Source of the DNA: DAOTWP01 sp034435675
GTDB lineage: Bacteria > Chloroflexota > Anaerolineae > Aggregatilineales > Phototrophicaceae
NCBI GenBank assembly: GCA_034435675.1
Contig: DAOTWP010000166.1
Span: forward strand, 1 to 23,869
DNA: 23,869 bases
Reading direction: 5' to 3'
Of the stretch, positions 23,406 to 23,869 are shown piece after piece. How positions within the stretch are numbered: position 1 is the stretch's first letter; each line of letters opens with the position of its first letter. Position numbers and translations under genes: made by a program. The notes under the pieces are model-generated. The model was not told the origin of the DNA and did not search any database. It worked only from the letters and a program-made list of their open reading frames with translations.

Positions 23406-23654
23406 TCACTCCCCGCCCGCCGGCACGCCCCACAGCCCCAACCGCGCGAAATGCAGCGCGATCCCGCCGCGATCTGGCTGCGCCCACACTTGCGCGCCGG
23501 ACTCCTCGCTAAACGTCACACCAAACGCATCTTGGATGGCGGTTTTGTGGGCGTTCAGTTCGGTCTGTGGGTAGGTCGCGGGAGACACTTCCAGCGCGAT
23601 CTGCACTGCTGTAAAGGTCTCGTCCAGTTTGCGCTGCCGCAGCGGTCCTTCAAG
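23406..23654 (-). pseudogene. Open-frame remnant, C-terminal fragment of an unidentified protein
   Basis: On the minus strand a frame is open for 82 codons from just after a TAG (23655-23657) to a TGA at 23406-23408. The only conventional start is a GTG at 23606 without a ribosome binding site, giving 66 residues. The sixteen codons upstream of it also read like protein (LEGPLRQRKLDETFTA). This suggests the C-terminal remainder of a longer gene whose 5' part has been lost or shifted. The residues contain a mixed alpha/beta-looking segment and end in GLWGVPAGGE. I do not recognise a family. It could also be a genuine small gene. The rest of 23381-23711, apart from the dyad at 23671-23691, shows nothing recognisable. 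Confidence 0.35.
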
Positions 23655-23670
23655 CTACGGGTACTAGTTA

Positions 23671-23691
23671 TTAGTATAACCCGAATACTAA
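23671..23691. repeat. AT-rich inverted repeat
   Basis: TTAGTAT (23671-23677) and ATACTAA (23685-23691) are perfect inverted copies around AACCCGA. The overlapping TACTA/TAGTA pair and CGGG/CCCG pair (23658-23683) make alternative folds possible. This AT-rich patch of about 35 bases stands out in GC-rich surroundings, between the MFS gene end and the remnant. It may be a terminator-like hairpin, an operator or a recombination scar. Confidence 0.45.
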
Positions 23692-23711
23692 CCTGCTGCT
23701 CTACGCCTGCC

Positions 23712-23869
23712 CTACGTTGTGCGCTTCTCCCGCAGCCCTACCGCGCTCACCAGCGCCAGCAGCGCCATCAGCAGCCCACCCAGCAGAAACGGCGCGCTGA
23801 TACCCGCCTGCTGGAAGATCAGCCCACCCAGCAGCGGTGCACAGGCATTCGCCGCGCTGACGAACGACT
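23712..23869 (-). CDS. C-terminal end of an MFS transporter (5' part outside the window)
   Basis: The minus-strand frame is open from the window end to a TAG at 23712-23714, giving 52 residues. They show the last two membrane segments of a major facilitator: an Ala/Asn/Cys-containing helix with PLLGGLIFQQAGIS, then APFLLGGLLMALLALVSA, and a short charged tail EKRTT. The P-x-x-G-G and Gly-Gly-Leu patterns at helix 11-12 are typical of drug or metabolite efflux MFS proteins. The substrate cannot be inferred. The 57 bases after its stop, before the remnant, hold the AT-rich dyad. Confidence 0.75.
   Translation of the reverse strand, partial: SFVSAANACAPLLGGLIFQQAGISAPFLLGGLLMALLALVSAVGLREKRTT

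Noticed and set aside
1..23869. CRISPR arrays, tRNA/rRNA genes, insertion sequences, prophage or defence genes
   Set aside because: I found no regularly spaced repeats, no cloverleaf candidates, no transposase or integrase motifs and no nuclease/toxin modules beyond the genes described.

Overview
This window looks like chromosomal DNA from a GC-rich bacterium, most probably of the phylum Chloroflexota (Anaerolineae-like). I infer this from the gene families, from the long helical insertion near the N-terminus of RpoC, and from the ATG/GTG/TTG starts with GGAGG-type ribosome binding sites. The phylum is an inference, not a search result. The window is gene dense, has no recognisable rRNA or tRNA gene, insertion sequence or CRISPR array, and is mostly housekeeping with several unusual gene architectures.

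Layout. (1) 3-230: the C-terminal end of an unidentified + strand protein, carrying a perfect 22-bp palindrome at the window edge. (2) 271-4131, minus strand: a tight four-gene operon for nucleotide-sugar and lipid-linked glycan synthesis: a CDP-paratose 2-epimerase-like SDR, a family 2 glycosyltransferase, a UPF0104/AglD-type membrane protein and a UDP-glucose 4-epimerase-like SDR. The last three genes are joined by ATGA overlaps. (3) 4269-7124, plus strand: a Suv3-like RNA helicase with a long N-terminal region of winged-helix/HTH modules, apparently made from a leaderless mRNA. (4) 7235-9226, minus: an MTA/SAH deaminase-like amidohydrolase fused to a C-terminal CYTH domain. (5) 9352-11475, plus: a polytopic membrane protein ending in a degenerate endonuclease/exonuclease/phosphatase domain. 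(6) 11497-15153, minus: rnc (with an altered active-site residue), fabF, a MoaD-MoaE fusion and moaC. (7) 15404-18317, plus: ftsY, a SpoU/TrmH-family RNA methyltransferase and prfB. (8) 18318-18704: a 387-nt regulatory region, then rpoC without an adjacent rpoB, closed by a strong terminator. (9) 23307-23869: an open-frame remnant, an AT-rich dyad and the C-terminus of an MFS transporter.

How the genes work together. The first operon probably makes a nucleotide sugar and transfers it to a membrane lipid for a surface glycan or glycolipid. moaC and the moaDE fusion carry out consecutive steps of molybdopterin synthesis. ftsY, the RNA methyltransferase, prfB, rpoC and rnc form a gene-expression neighbourhood covering membrane targeting, RNA modification, termination, transcription and RNA processing. 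The points most worth a second look are the rpoC upstream region (two near-consensus promoters, five copies of GACAAT, a possible leaderless 9-codon ORF), the deaminase-CYTH fusion, the HTH-Suv3 helicase, the RNase III Asp-to-Arg change, and a hairpin between the prfB Shine-Dalgarno sequence and its start codon.
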